NCBI GenBank assembly: GCA_029449235.1
Contig: JANATG010000006.1
Span: 186,001-250,000 of the forward strand
DNA length: 64,000 bases
DNA from: Linnemannia schmuckeri
Taxonomy: Eukaryota; Mortierellomycota; Mortierellomycetes; Mortierellales; Mortierellaceae
Direction: 5' to 3'
Position numbers and translations under genes: made by a program. The notes under the pieces were generated by a model that saw only the letters and a program-made list of their open reading frames with translations, did no database searches and had not been told where the DNA came from. This document shows positions 24,874 through 37,621 of this stretch, one piece after another. Each line of letters opens with the position of its first letter. Position 1 is the stretch's first letter.

Positions 24874-26315
24874 GGTCTACTCTGTCTCGATTCGATGATG
24901 AGCCTAGTGTTGCTTGCTTGAAGATGATGACCTCCTTTGGTTGGTAGTGCTTGTTGCAAGTAGGGGTAATGACCAAGTAGGGAGGGATGGGTGAAAGGGA
25001 AGAGAGAAGGATGGATGGTGGCAAACAGGAGGAGGAGGAGAAAGAAAGAACGGATGACAAAAGGGAAGAAGGGAAAGAAGGGAAGTGGGAAAGAAGGAAG
25101 AAAGGAAGGGAAGGGAAGGGAAGGGAAGGGAAGGGAAGGGGTGTATGTGTGGACACAGAGGGGGATAGAACGGGCGGAAGACGAAGAAAGTGCTCACACT
25201 TGTCACTCTATCTTGTCTGTCCCACTCTCTCTTGCACCTTTGCATTCACCCACATGGTAGATGGATGTAAACAAAGCGACGATGAATATTTTTTATCCTG
25301 TCCTCCTATGGCATTGGACAGCATAGGATAGAAAGAGCATTGGGTGCCTATCTCTCTTCCATCACTGACACACATCCATTCACACCACAACCACTCAGTA
25401 TTACAACGAGACACACCTCGCATGCACACACACAAACACACACACACATCATTTCTAAATTACAGAATCTGTAACAAGAAGCAGTAATGGACACAAGAAA
25501 AGATCATATTTCTCTTTCTCTTGTGTGGACAGGGTGGATAAGCATGCGAGAGGCCTTTTTTCTCTCTCTCTCACAACTACCTGACTGTCTTTTCCTCTGT
25601 CTGAGCGTGTGTACATGGGTCTCTCTCTCTCTCCACATCCGCGATGTCACTTTCAATACGTTGTACGCTTTGCTTTGCCTTTGCTCAACTCTATGCTCAG
25701 GTCAGCTCAACACATACACTTACGCATACACATCATGGTTGACCAGGGTCACCCTGAGTCTGTGGCCAGGGGACTTTGAAATATCTCGCAGTACGGCCAT
25801 GGGTCAAAAAAGCGAAAAGGTAAAATGGAATGGTAAGGGGACAAGCAAAATAAAATTGAGCATTGGGAAAAAAGGAAAAAAAAGCGCTAATTTTCTAATT
25901 TTTTGCTCTCTTTCTTCTTCTTGCCCTTTTTTTTCTTATTCATCCAATGGTTCTTCTTCCTTCGTGATTGTCTGGGCACTTGTTTTTTTTTTCTTATTTT
26001 TTATGATCTTGATAGAAAAAAGAATAACATACTTTCAGATCTATAGGCATACATGCCATGTCTAATAAACATGATCCACGATTCGGGAAAGGTGTAATGG
26101 CCTCAGTGACCTCAATGGCATCAATGATGAGTCAATTAGTGAAGAACATTACGATGGATACTTTAATTGAAGTTGAAAATAGAAAAAAAACCAGCGAAGA
26201 GTTGACGATATGTTAGAAAAACAAATGGAGAAATGCTTAGCGGAAAGGGATGGGGATATGTACAATGAGAAAAAATAAAAAAAAAAGTCACTACGCCGGA
26301 GGGCAGCAGTCTTTT
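24874..26315. other. Intergenic region with homopurine promoter tract
   Basis: From about 24,985 to 25,140 the plus strand is nearly all purine, ending in GGGAA repeats. Read on the minus strand this is a CT-rich leader for the DUF4048-like gene. The rest (25.2-26.3 kb) is the 3' flank of the bHLH gene. I see no gene in it. Confidence 0.55.
25103..25140. repeat. GGGAA pentanucleotide repeat
   Basis: About seven tandem AAGGG units sit inside the purine tract upstream of the DUF4048-like gene. It is a simple repeat and probably length-variable. Confidence 0.85.
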
Positions 26316-28286
26316 TTACCGGGGGGCGAGGGGAGGGAGCATGGGAAGCCCTTCGATAGGGTGTGCATGAGGGTGTGCGTTAGAATAAGGGTGCGAGTGA
26401 CCGTGAGGATGAGAATGAGAAGAAGGTTGATGAGGATGAGGTTGATGAGGGTGAGGATGAGGATGAGAAAGAGAATGGGGATGAGAATACCCTTGTGTCC
26501 CATAGGAATGGCCCTGGCCAGGTTGCCCCTGAGCAGGAGGATAGTGCGTACCACTACCAGCCGCATTGTTGGTCTTGGAGGAGTAAGAGTCGTGGGCCAT
26601 GACAGGGGCAGGGAGGCTCATAGGAGTAGGTAGAGCAAGAGATGAGGATCCCCCTCCCTGGGGTCCCTGGATTGGAGAACCCATAGGACTCGAAGGGTTG
26701 GTCACAGTTCCAATCGAGGGCAGCTGCAAACCATTCAACCCCTGCTGCTGCTGCTGCAAGGAAGAAGGATGGTGATGGTGATGATGGTGGTGATGGTGGT
26801 GGTGTTGTGTCTGCTGCAGTTGCTGCAAAGTTGAAGAGGAAGACGATGCTCCTGGGAAAGGCGACGCATAGGGTGAGGTGGCAGCAGAAGACGTGCCCGA
26901 GGAGGGCGTCGAAGAAATCGACGAATGGCTCGAGTGCGTGGTCTGACCGGAATACTTCCGTCTAATCTCGGATCCTGGTCCGGAGGGCGTTGTACCACCA
27001 AACATTGCCACCCCAGAACCACTCACAACCCCTGTCATCGCATTTGATGAAGACATTGCTGCTGCTGATGCTGCTGCTCCCCCACTGTTATTCTTTTGAT
27101 GACCATGGCGAGATGAGGACGCCGCAGAAGAAGTCGATCCACGGCCGTTCGAGCCACCAGCAGCTGCAGCAGCAGCGGCGGCAGCAGCGGCAGCGGCAGC
27201 AGAGACAGCTGCTGAATGCTGATGACTGGCAGGGACTGTGGGAAGAGCATTGGCAAGGGCATTCGAGTTGGCCGACAAGGGTGCCAAAGGAGGTGACGAG
27301 CAAGGGCTTGAAAGGGGCGAAGGCCCGACCCTGACAGCATCAGAATGAGTGTGGTGGGGCTTGAGGCCATTAGGGCTTGGGTGAGGCATGAGACGAGGGC
27401 GAGGGCTGGACGAAGGAGAAACCTTGGATGGAGCCTTAGAGAGGATGGGGTGGAGATGGCCGCTGGTCGACATAGAGCGCTTGACACTGTGACCGATCAT
27501 CTCACGCGATGGAGCAGGAAACATCTCAGGATGGGCAGAGTGCTGGCCAGGAGGGCTGTTAGCTGCTGACCCAGGTGCAGATCCGGAAGTCGATACCGAA
27601 GCTGAGCTTGCAGACATATGGTGAGCACCAATATTAGCGTTCATATTGGAGTTGGCAAACTGTGGGCCAGTCAAGCCTGGGATGGTGCCTTGTCCTGGGC
27701 CAGGGATGATTGGGGGAGTGGAGATGCTCATGCCTGTCGAGTTGCTTCTTGTAATGGTGTGTTGGAGGGGACCACCTGCGGAAGCAGATGAGGTGGAAGG
27801 AAGAGGGGCGCTGGCAGGACCACCAGGGCCAGGGACTTGAGTCTGTCCAGGCACGTGTGCTTGCTGCGGGGGATTGGGGTGTCCTTGGCGACGCATCTGT
27901 GACCCTTGATAGAAGAAGCGGAGAGCAGCATTCTCAGATCGGAGAGAATGGTTCTCTGTGTGCAACGACTGTTTTAAGAAACAACATATACATTTTGGTC
28001 GATCAAAAACGAGTATGGACGATATAACCGAGAATGAGAAAAATGACCAGATTGAGATGGATAGAAGAAAGGAGGAAGAAAGTCGATGGTTAGAAAGGGC
28101 ACACAAAGTACAAGGAATTAAAAGAACATTAAACATTGGCAAAGCGCGCACACAATAAAAAAAAATGCTACAGCCATGCCACTGCACAATGCACACAAAT
28201 AAAAGAGGTTGGGCGAGAGGGAGTAGGGACAAACTAAAAAAACAAAAAAAAGTCCCTATGCACCCACAAGAAAAAATGCTTAAAAC

Positions 28287-28323
<37 letters not shown>

Positions 28324-29790
28324 AAGAAACAAGAATACGGGATGGAGAGCCGTAATTTCCTTTTTGTTCTTTTTCATCCTTCGGAAACGTACCCGAAGAT
28401 GATCCAAAGCAAGCCGAAGAATCGTCCCTTTGTTCAGCTTGGCTGTCGACGAGCAATTGGGAAGAATTTCAGCAATTTGAAGAATCGTCGAATTCAGTGT
28501 ATCTCGACGGCGACGCTCAACGTGGTTGTGGTTCTCTCGCCGACGACGGATCATTTCGAGCGCCGTCCGGCTGTCAAGACTGTTACGGTTCATAATGTTG
28601 ACGCCGTTGATCTTGTAAGCAGACTGACGAGTCTTGCCGGTCGTCCCTGAAGAACCGGGCGCAGAGGTCATGGTCGAGTCCTTGGAGTTTATGTCCGAAG
28701 AACGATTGAGATTCAAGGGCTGTGGACTAGTGGGTCTGGAGGGCAAGAGAGGACGGAGGGCAGGGCGCGGCTTGATAGCTGCAAGTGGCGTTGAGATTGC
28801 TGTCAAGGAGGGAGCAGTCTTGGTATGGGTTGAGGGGGAGGAGGCAGGGGTTGCTGTGGAGGATGAATTGGAAGAAGCAGCGGCCGAGGATGCAGGAGTA
28901 GGGTTAGCAGTAGAGGGTAATAAAGAAGTAGGAGAAGAAGAAGAAAGGGCGAGGGATGAATGAAGGGCTTGAGAGAGTTGGCGATGATCTGGGTGTTGTT
29001 GGCGATATTGCTGATTGGAGGGAGCTGTTGATGGTGAGGGATGGTGGGGTGGTACAAAGGAAGGAGGACGCAATTGATGGTTTGTGTGGGGATGAGAATG
29101 AGGGTGAGGATGTGAGGAAGAAGGAGGAGGATAAGGATGAGGGTTGGAAAGAGAGCGCTGGCCAAAGAGTGAAGAGGGAGTAGAAGAAGAAGAGGAAAAA
29201 GAAGAAATAGAAGGAGGTTCGGCCATGTCCTGATCGGCGTTGTTGATATTGTGGCGGTGGTGATGATGCTGGTCGACCATCTTGGCAGGAGCGCTGTCCA
29301 TGTCAACGTCCTCGGCCTCGTCACAGGAGTTGTAGGCGGAATTGTATGCTGAATTATAGGCGGTATGGTAATTGCTCTGATATCCTGCGGGATCGTCGTC
29401 GTCGTCGTCGTGGAGGTCGTCTTCGTCGTCATCATCCTCATCCTCCATCAATTGATGGTGGCCGCGATAAGAAGGATGTCGCTGTTGCTGTTGGTGTTGA
29501 TGCTGGTGTTGTTGTTCGGAGAGATGCGACTGCGGATGGAGATGATAGGGGAATGACTCTGAGGAGGGTTCCGACTTGACAGCCATCTCGCGATGTTGTT
29601 GTTGATCTGGGGTTGACATATTGGCGCGGTTGTTACTGTTATTGTTTGTTGAAGAGGAGGTGGAGGAGGGCATGGCAGATGCTGCTGCAGCAGTAGGAGT
29701 GGAGGAGGAGAATTGGACGGAAAGTTGCTTTTTCTGACGTGCTGCCAAGATTGGAGATGACGAGGGAGAAGGGAGCACGGTGCTTGGCAT
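26316..29790 (-). CDS. bHLH-leucine-zipper transcription factor, class B (2 exons)
   Basis: Exons read 29790-28393 and 27968-26316 with a 424-bp phase-0 intron (GTACGT/ACAG), giving 1,016 residues. The bHLH spans about 415-466: basic region RENHNHVERRRRDTLN, helix 1 ILQIAEILP, loop, helix 2 LNKGTILRLALDHLR. His421, Glu425 and Arg429 are the three class-B residues (positions 5/9/13) that read CACGTG E-boxes. The intron falls at the end of helix 2. Exon 2 opens with a short zipper (SLHTENHSLRSENAALRF; Leu every seven residues). This is the layout of USF/Max/Rtg3-type factors, so binding as a dimer in the nucleus is inferred. Long disordered flanks carry polyQ, an acidic D/E run, YNSA repeats, A14 and H12 tracts and an HP-rich C-terminus. 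The regulatory target is unknown; Rtg3-like retrograde or sterol/lipid roles are possible but not shown. Confidence 0.92.
28288..28322. repeat. A35 homopolymer inside the bHLH gene intron
   Basis: Thirty-five adenines on the plus strand, so a T35 run in the sense orientation of the bHLH transcript, 71 nt after the intron donor. It could vary in length between strains without touching the coding frame. Confidence 0.9.
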
Positions 29791-32700
29791 TCAATTGAGT
29801 TGTCTCTGCCTGTGTGATATGTGTGTGCTTTTTTTTTCTTGGACTAGGTTAAAAAAGCGCACATGCAACCCAGAAGTGGAAAGTAGAGAACAGGAACAAA
29901 AAAGAACAAGAAACAAAAAAAAGAGCGCGAGGCGTGAAGATATGACTCTGCACGCAGTAGGCAGCAACAAACAAACAAAAAAAAGAAAGGATGGCGGTGT
30001 TAGAGAGACGCGGATGTGGACCGAGAAGGGCAAAGAAGGCGCACAGGGAGAAATTGATAAAAGGGGTTTTGCTTCCCTTTTGTGGAATGGATTGGGATTA
30101 TAAACGACGTTGCAGGGAATTAAGGAATGGAAGGAAGGAAATAAAGAAAAGAAGGGTAAATAAAAAAAAATGTACGCTATTGAATAATAATAAAATCAGA
30201 AGGCAGAAGGGGAAAGGATCCGAGTGGGTAAGTGAGAAGGATTGGACAAAAAAGGTTGAGGTTGAAATAGGAAATAGGAAATAGGGAATAGGGCAAGAGA
30301 GGAAGTTGAAAGTGGAAGGAGAAAAAAAAAAAAAAAGAGAGCTGCTGCTGTGTGTGGGATGGGGTGGGGATGGGATAAGAAGTAGATGCTGGATGTAGAA
30401 TATAATGTATGCTCAGGATGGTATCACAGACAACACAAAAAATAAAAATTTTGGCTGCTGGTGCGTTATTTTTTGCTTTGCTTAATTCCCCCACGTTCTT
30501 TTTGTATCAAAAGGAAGAAAAACAAGGACCCTTGCTTGTTTGCATGTGTTTGTTCACAAAACAGAGGGAAGTAGCCAACAAGAAGAAAAAAGAGAGCTAA
30601 CTGGGATAAGAAAAAAAAACAGAGAGCTGCTGGAAAAGGGGATGATTGTGTCGATCCTTGTGTTGTTGCCTTTTTGTAGCTTGATTGTCCTTGCTCGTAT
30701 TGCTTTGTTTGCGTTTGTTGTTGTGTCGATTTAGGTCTTTTTGCTTGTGTCGCTTTATGCTGGTATGTTGTAGGCGTAGTAGGTGCGTAGGTGCGTAGGA
30801 CGTGGGTCGCCGATGTGCGTTGTTGTTTTGTAGAATGCTGGAAAGGGTGTTGTTGAGGTGGATGGCACAAAGGTGGCGAATGCTGGTTGGAGTGTGTGGA
30901 GCAGAAAAGGGTGAGAAATGGGTATTATGTGAAGAGTAAATGTGAAATGAGCGGATCAATGAGAAAGAGTGAATGCAATGTTGAGGGTAATGAGAAGAGG
31001 GAGTGTCGAGGAAAGGAGAAAACGGTCAAGAAGGGGAGGGAAAAGGCAAAAACGGTCAAAGGGAGAAGAGAGGAAAAGGAGAAGGGAGAAAGAGAGAAAG
31101 AAGAAGGGGAAAAGACAAGAAAGAAGAAAATGGATCAGTACGCTGTGGGAACGAAAAGAGGTAATGACGACTGAACTGTGTCTGAAAAAGAGAGGGACAG
31201 AGCGTGAGAGAGTAAGCTGCCAACAGGGCAACAAAAGGAGTATGTACACTCCTCTCTGACTCGTCTTCTTTTCCTTTTACTCCACACCAGACGCAACCTT
31301 CATTCATATGTGGTCTATTCAATTCATTATTACTTGTTATTACATATGCAGAAATAACATCAACAAACAAAGCACGATATCGATCATTCCTTATGGCTCA
31401 TTCATTCATTGTTCATTGCTGATCTTTCATTTTTGATCATTCCTTTACGGCTATATCCACCCATTCGCAAATGATTCACAATAACCAAGCCCTTTTCACA
31501 AGGAAGACACCCTCCCCCAGCCATGGCTACACACCTTAAGGGAGAGCCTCAGGGATAGTGAGGCATATTTTTGCTGATTATTTTTTTATTCTCCTTTTCC
31601 TCAAAGCAAGCTGCCATTCAAATTTTCAGCAACATGCCTCTGCCATTCTGTCGGTGGTTCGTCCACCAGCACCTGTCTTCTCATCCTATGATTGGCTGGG
31701 GACAGCTCCTTTTTTATATTTATTTTCTTGAAGGAAAAATGTCAAAAGTGGAAGGGGACCCTACAGGCCAGTTCCACTTCCACTTTCTGAATCAATGAAT
31801 ACCATATATAAAATACAGCACCCGCAGCAAAAGCATACGGCTAGCCCATAAGAGAGTTAGGAGCATATAGATAAACTGCATCTCATCAACCATGACCTCA
31901 CTCTCGTTGTTCACTTTGCAAGTTCTTTTGCTCTCATCTCAGTGTTATGTTTTGCATTGTGTGTTGGTCCTCTTCCTATCCTTTTTTAGTTCTCCCTCCT
32001 CATCCTCCTTTCTCTTCCCTTCAATCTTTCCCTCTGTCAATTGCATCTCGTTCTCATGGGACTAAACTTGGTGTCGATCGTGGTGTTACCCACGGAGGAT
32101 TTCTAATAAGGACAGAGACATTGCTGCTGTATTGCTAATTACTAAAAAGGAATGAAATCAAAGAGGGGAAAGACGATCGCCTTCAATCTTCCATCCTGCC
32201 GATGAGCTACTTGTGGATATGTTCTTCAGTGGATGAGTTGTTTTGCGATTGCAACCTATCCTGGCTGTTGGAAGTGGCTCATGATTTTCAAGCGGAGTCG
32301 TCGTTTTTTCAATGCTTACTCTTGCGAACTTGGTTGATTGGAGGTGAAGAAGAAGAACAGGCGCTAAATGCAAAAAAAAAGAAAGGGGTGCATGGAAATG
32401 ATGACAAGAGCAACGACAACGAGGTAAGGCAAAAAAAGCAAGGGCAGATGAGTAAAAGCAAAACAAAGCAAACGGCCAAGTAGGGGCTTCATGAGAAAGT
32501 AACGAGAGCAATCAACAACAACGTAAACAACGTAAACAAACAAACAAACAAACAAAGAAGCAGAGGCATAACGAACAAAGATGAATGAGGATGACGAGAG
32601 TAAGGGGTCAAGTACAGAACAGGTACCGCTAACGTGAAGAAAGGAGCAGTGTGTGGAAAAATATTGGACTGAATGAGCCGATGTCTATTCATTCAGCGAA

Positions 32701-35700
32701 AGGAGAGGGACACGGTCCAAAATTTTGCTTTTTCTTTTGTGCAACATTCCCATCGAGCGGCAACCTTGTAAAGTCGTAACCGCCTGTTATTACTCTGGGC
32801 ACGGCTCATCTAGACAACAACCAAGAAAACAAAGCAAAAGACGATGGAGAAGAAGAAGCGATAATTCATCATTTCTTAGAGATGGAACTCATTTTTTATC
32901 CCATGACTCAGCTACTTCTGAAGGTGCTTCGCCCGCGAATAGCATAGAGTAAACAAGAAAGACGCAAAAAGAAGGTGCGCGCATGTTTGTTTTGATCAAA
33001 TGCGACAGATGATAGACTATGAACGATGCCAACCGCCAGGAACAAAGGCCTGTTGACTGACCGATTGACTGACACCTAAGCAAAATATCCCACAGGATCC
33101 TCTACAGCGCTACTCTGATTCACATTATACCATTCCTCTTCTCATCAACTATTTTTTCTCGTCTCGGCTATCCCGGGAAGCGGGCTCCATTCAAGTCCAG
33201 AGACATCACAAATGTTCAATCTAACCACTTCTCTGTCTGCCAATTGGATGAGCAACAGACAACAGACAAGATTGAAGTGGAGTTTTCCTTTTTTTTTTTT
33301 TCGCATCAAGGCCCGCACGAAGTAATCACCGCAAGACAAAATCTAACCAATTTTTTTGTTTTCATTGCCATTCACCCAGCCAGCCAGCAACATGTCTTCT
33401 GGCGGTGCACATGCCCCTGGTCTCTCGTTCTCCCTCGTTTATGTTTCTCTCTGTCCCTCCTTCTCTCCCTCTCGCCTCTGGTGCTACTGTCTCGGTGTCT
33501 CTCATCTCACTCTTTGCCTCTCAAACTCGTCATCCCATTTTTTTCATTGAGCGGAGGATTAAATTCTTCAAGAGAAGGAAGGAGTTACAAAAACTTTTTT
33601 TTGTTCGCCTCTCGCCTTTCCCTTTCACTTTGGCTAGCCGTTTTTCTTTTCATCAAATCAAATAAACCCGCTGTCCCACTTCACCCCACCATTCACCTCC
33701 TTTCCAAAAAAAGAATGCGCCGCCTACTTATCTGCCTGTGTTTTTTTCATTTTTTTTTTTTTTTTTTTTTTTTTTTACCACGCTAACTATCACAAAGAGC
33801 ACAGGAGGACCGTGGTAATAATAGGTTTTATTTGCTGGCTCATTGTTAGTATTGCAATATAGCTTCCAATTCAATTGAATCGAGTCGTCGAGGGAAGAGG
33901 ATCCGCATAGCTAAAAAAGTATCGTCAAGGGGTTTCGTTCGCCGTTATTGTTGCGCCATACATTTGCCTAGTTACTCTACTCTGGATTATCGCATCTACC
34001 CCATCTGTGCTCTCTGACTGGAAGAGGAAGCCCACGATGTATGCCCTGCTGGCCCTCATTCTCTCACTTTTCAACCAAAGATAATAATGCCGCTCGTCCA
34101 ATGGTTTGATCGAATGGGTCTTTCAGACTTGGAAATGCATTCAGCATTCAGCTTCAGCTCTTGACTCAGCTACCTACTCAGCTTCCTCCCCTCCCTTCTC
34201 TCTTTCCATTTCTCCTTCAGCCTATCCCTCTCCAGGACATGGACGGATGTGTGGATGAGGGAGCGTCTAGGTGATGGCGAGAGACTACGCAATCGAGAGG
34301 ATGAGGGATGGGTAATCGGATCAATTGGCGGACTAGGGGCAGGGTTCCGCTCGACCGGGGCTGGCTGGCGGTGATTGTTTTTTATTTTGTTGCTGTTTAA
34401 GGGTATACATGTACGTGTATATAGGAGAGATGTGGAGAGTGAGTTGGGGCAAGAAGGGAGGATAACATGCTCCTATGGGAAAAATAAAGGATGTTGAGCA
34501 CGTTCAATCATTTGTGTTTTGCGAATTTCTGGATATGAATCTTTTTAAAGAGATGGATATATCTCGATAGATCTCCTTACTCCATGCTCAGTGAGCAAAA
34601 TAAGTTTTCTCTTTTCTAGTTGTTCCATCCTTTCCGTGATTGTGTGAACGTGACCACAGTGCGATTATGTAGTCCTGCAAAAGAGTGACGACTACAAGGA
34701 ACGACAAACAAGAACGATTAAAGAAAAAGAGCGGATGAGAAGAATGAAAGAAACAAAAAGAACACCCAAAATGTGAACCCGCACTAAACCAAAACCTCAC
34801 GGAAGGAATCATTACACTCGTCATTACAAAAAAAGAATCCCCTGCCAAAAAAAGCTATCTAATTGACAATAACGTGCTTTTGAACCATCCTCGAACCATA
34901 ATTTCGAAGCCATCTCAAAGTAGCCCTTTGGCCCTTTAGATCATCATCTCCCATTTCCCAGGATTCGGTCAATAAGAAGACAGCTGACACCATCGTCAAC
35001 GTCTATTTGCACGATCACCCCCCGCCTCCCCGGCTCTTACCTCTCCAATTTTTTTACTCTTCGCCCACTTTTGCAAACTCCAGGTGATGCCCTTTTTGTT
35101 TTTCTTGTCTCTTCAAACTCTGTACCGGGGCACGGTTCTATGACAAGCACGGTTCTCTTATTCATTCTGTGTCATTCATTGGTCTCGCTTATCTCCCATG
35201 CACTTCAAGGTACCTAGAATCTTTCTTTTTAACCAACCCACTCCACAAACCAAAACCACAAAGAACTCCTGGGAACGACCGGCAGGGACCGCGCATAACC
35301 GAAGAGGGACGTGCCAAACAAAAACAAAGGGGAAAAAATGTATCAAGTATGAGGTACAAAGGTCCCTCTCTCTCTTCCTCTCCACCAATCACTCCCTCTG
35401 CCCGAATTGGGTTAGTTGTGCGCGTGGATAATGTAGCACGAGAATAGTGCTCAAACCCTTCCCTATCCTTCCTTTGTTTCCCTGCCTCTGCCGATTGTCC
35501 CTTTTGTGTGGTTGCCTCATTCACACTAACACCGCACGTCATTTTCTCCTTGGTCTGGGTCATCATATGTTTATGCATGTTTGTTTCTTGTTTCTTGTTT
35601 ATTGTTTATGTGATTACTATACTATTATTGAGAGGGTTGCTGGGTTTTGTTGGTCCGTCATGTCATTAGCGTTTTATGTGTGTATGTGCTTATGCGTGTG

Positions 35701-35821
35701 CGTCTATGATGTTTGGTCTATTTTTTTAAAATGCTGTGGTTCTTCAAATTTTGTTGGGTTCATGCTCCCCCCACCATCCACCACTTAAATCGATCATCTC
35801 ATCCTCTTTTACTCCTCTGCC
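29791..35821. other. 6-kb interval without a recognisable gene
   Basis: About 29,860-30,340 is purine-rich on the plus strand and would be the CT-rich leader of the bHLH gene. About 31,000-31,130 is also purine-rich, whereas about 33,420-33,550 is pyrimidine-rich on the plus strand and is followed by T26 (33,751-33,776). The open frames on both strands are short, with simple-sequence composition and no domain. No tRNA fold was found by eye. Confidence 0.55.
33751..33776. repeat. T26 homopolymer
   Basis: Uninterrupted run of 26 thymines on the plus strand in a gene-free interval, directly after a pyrimidine-rich stretch. Confidence 0.9.
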
Positions 35822-37115
35822 TTAAGAAGATCCGGCAAACCCGAGAGAGTTCTTGACGTAGTTGGCAACCATGGTGACAGGGTTCTTGGGCGAGACAAAG
35901 AGGGCGGTACATTCGACAAGGGTGTTTCCATCAAGATCATGGATACTGGCCTTGGTATAACCCTTACGACCCTCACCACGTTCGTACTCGGCTTTGATCA
36001 TCACAAATTGGTCGGCCTTGACGGGCTTGCGGTAGTTCAGGTTCAGATTTGCTGTGAATCCGATATGGTATGGCAAATTCGGCAGTGCCTATTGTGTTGT
36101 AGTTATGAACATGAGCAGAGGAGAAAGGTCAGTACGATAGGTGCTTGAATGTGGAGATATTTCCTGAATCCACAGTGTTGGTTCATGTGTTCATAGATAG
36201 AGGCACAATTAGCGTGCAAGGAGATAACTTACGACCATGCCGGTAGCTTCATCTATAGGACCGTAACAAATGCGATTAAAAGGTAGGAAGAAATGTGAGT
36301 TAATTAGAAAATAAGAATAATTACCCACTCCATGTGCGTCACTCCTCTCAGATCGAACAACAGAAAAGCATTATCCTTCGACTCTCCTTGCTCATTACAA
36401 CAAAAAAAGCAAAAAAGTCCTGTTCCTTACCAAGAAGCGTGGCCAAGAGTCCACCATGGATGATCCGGTCATGTCCACAAAGACTGCGTCCCAAATGCAG
36501 GAACAAGACAATTGCCTTTTGATCCTTGCGCTCAAACTTGAGAGGATGTACACTCAACATGTTCTCTCCCCTCAAAGTGCCCGCCGTCAGGTGGTGAGGA
36601 GTGGTGTTCTTGGTCAGGTACCAGTATGGGTTCGCCTCCTTCCACTCGCCCGTCTTGACTTTGTCCTTGTACTCGGCCACAAGATCCAGCTCGGCCATCT
36701 CCTTCTCCAACAGAACCGATCGCTTGATCTCCTCCAGTTTTTCCAAAGTGGGCTTAGTGACATAAGCCTGGTCAGGCTCTTCCTCGGTCAAGATGGTGGG
36801 CGTCATCTTGCCAATGGGCATGCCACTCAGACCTTCCATGCTGGCGGTGTTGTATTTAGAGTAGGCGAATGCTCCTGCGGCGGCAGAGGCAGTCATGAGG
36901 GTCAACTTTTGAAGCCAGCCGCTATTTCCGTTATTAGTCTGAGCCGCAGAGGTGTGTTTGGGGACGTCAATGGGTGAGGCGGTCGAGTTGCTGGAGGTGT
37001 TGCTGCCTGTGGCGTAAAAGCTGCATTGCTGTTTTGAGCGGGCGATGGTTGAGCTGCGGATGGGAACCTTTGTGGCCAAGGTCCGGGACAGTCTGACACT
37101 TCCTCGGTTGAACAT
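35822..37115 (-). CDS. Mitochondrial hotdog-fold (4HBT) acyl-CoA thioesterase-like protein (3 exons)
   Basis: Exons read 37115-36431, 36252-36233 (only 20 nt) and 36088-35822, giving 323 residues. The N-terminus (FNRGSVRLSRTLATKVPIRS) is an Arg/Ser-rich mitochondrial presequence. A short hydrophobic segment near LQKLTLMTASAAAGAFAYSKY may be a membrane anchor. The catalytic-type hotdog domain starts at LGRSLCGHDRIIHGG (His-Gly-Gly near 220). The micro-exon encodes (D)EATGMV, completing HGGLLATLLDEATG, the signature helix of PaaI/THEM4-type thioesterases. The last exon supplies the beta strands (PYHIGFTANLNLNYRKP and TLVECTALFV). The product should hydrolyse acyl-CoA thioesters in mitochondria and resembles yeast Fmp10-type proteins; the substrate is unknown. 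It is divergent from the EF-Ts gene across 506 bp. The sense leader is CT-rich. Confidence 0.9.
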
Positions 37116-37621
37116 TGTTGCTGTTATGTGGTTGTTAGGTTTAAGAAGGGATGGATGCTGAACGCTATGTTGTTGTGAATGTGAACCGAGGGGGAAGTGA
37201 AGAAGGATATAAAAGAAGAGGGGAGAATGAGGAAAGAATGGGCAGAGAGTGGGGGGTGTGTGATGTGTAATGAAAAGAAAAGAATGATGTAACCACCAGC
37301 TACAAGTTTCTTTCAAAGTAAACCAGCCAAGGGACGGTAAAATATGCTGCCGGAGCGAAGGAAGGAATTTTTTCTTGGCCTCAATGGGCTAATCAGCCAG
37401 TCATGTCTCAGGTACGGACTGCTAAGCCACTCCGACAACTCAATCAGTGACTGCGATGCTTGTTTTTGCCATTATGTGGAGTAAGGGTGATCAGCTCGAC
37501 CTGACTCAACTCATTCTCCACTTCGGGAAGTCGAATCAGTTTTCTCTCACGCTCTCCCTTCTCTTTCTTCTCTTTCCTTCATTCTCCACTCTCTACCTTA
37601 ATCACCACCCAACAAACAAAA
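37116..37621. promoter_or_regulatory. Divergent promoter of two mitochondrial-protein genes
   Basis: The 506 bp between the thioesterase ATG (minus) and the EF-Ts ATG (plus) must hold both promoters. About 37,545-37,610 is CT-rich towards EF-Ts, and about 37,140-37,260 is CT-rich (on the minus strand) towards the thioesterase. A GCTAATCAG motif, possibly a CCAAT-like element, lies near 37,390, and TATAAAAG on the plus strand near 37,209. Shared regulation of two mitochondrial genes is inferred. Confidence 0.55.
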
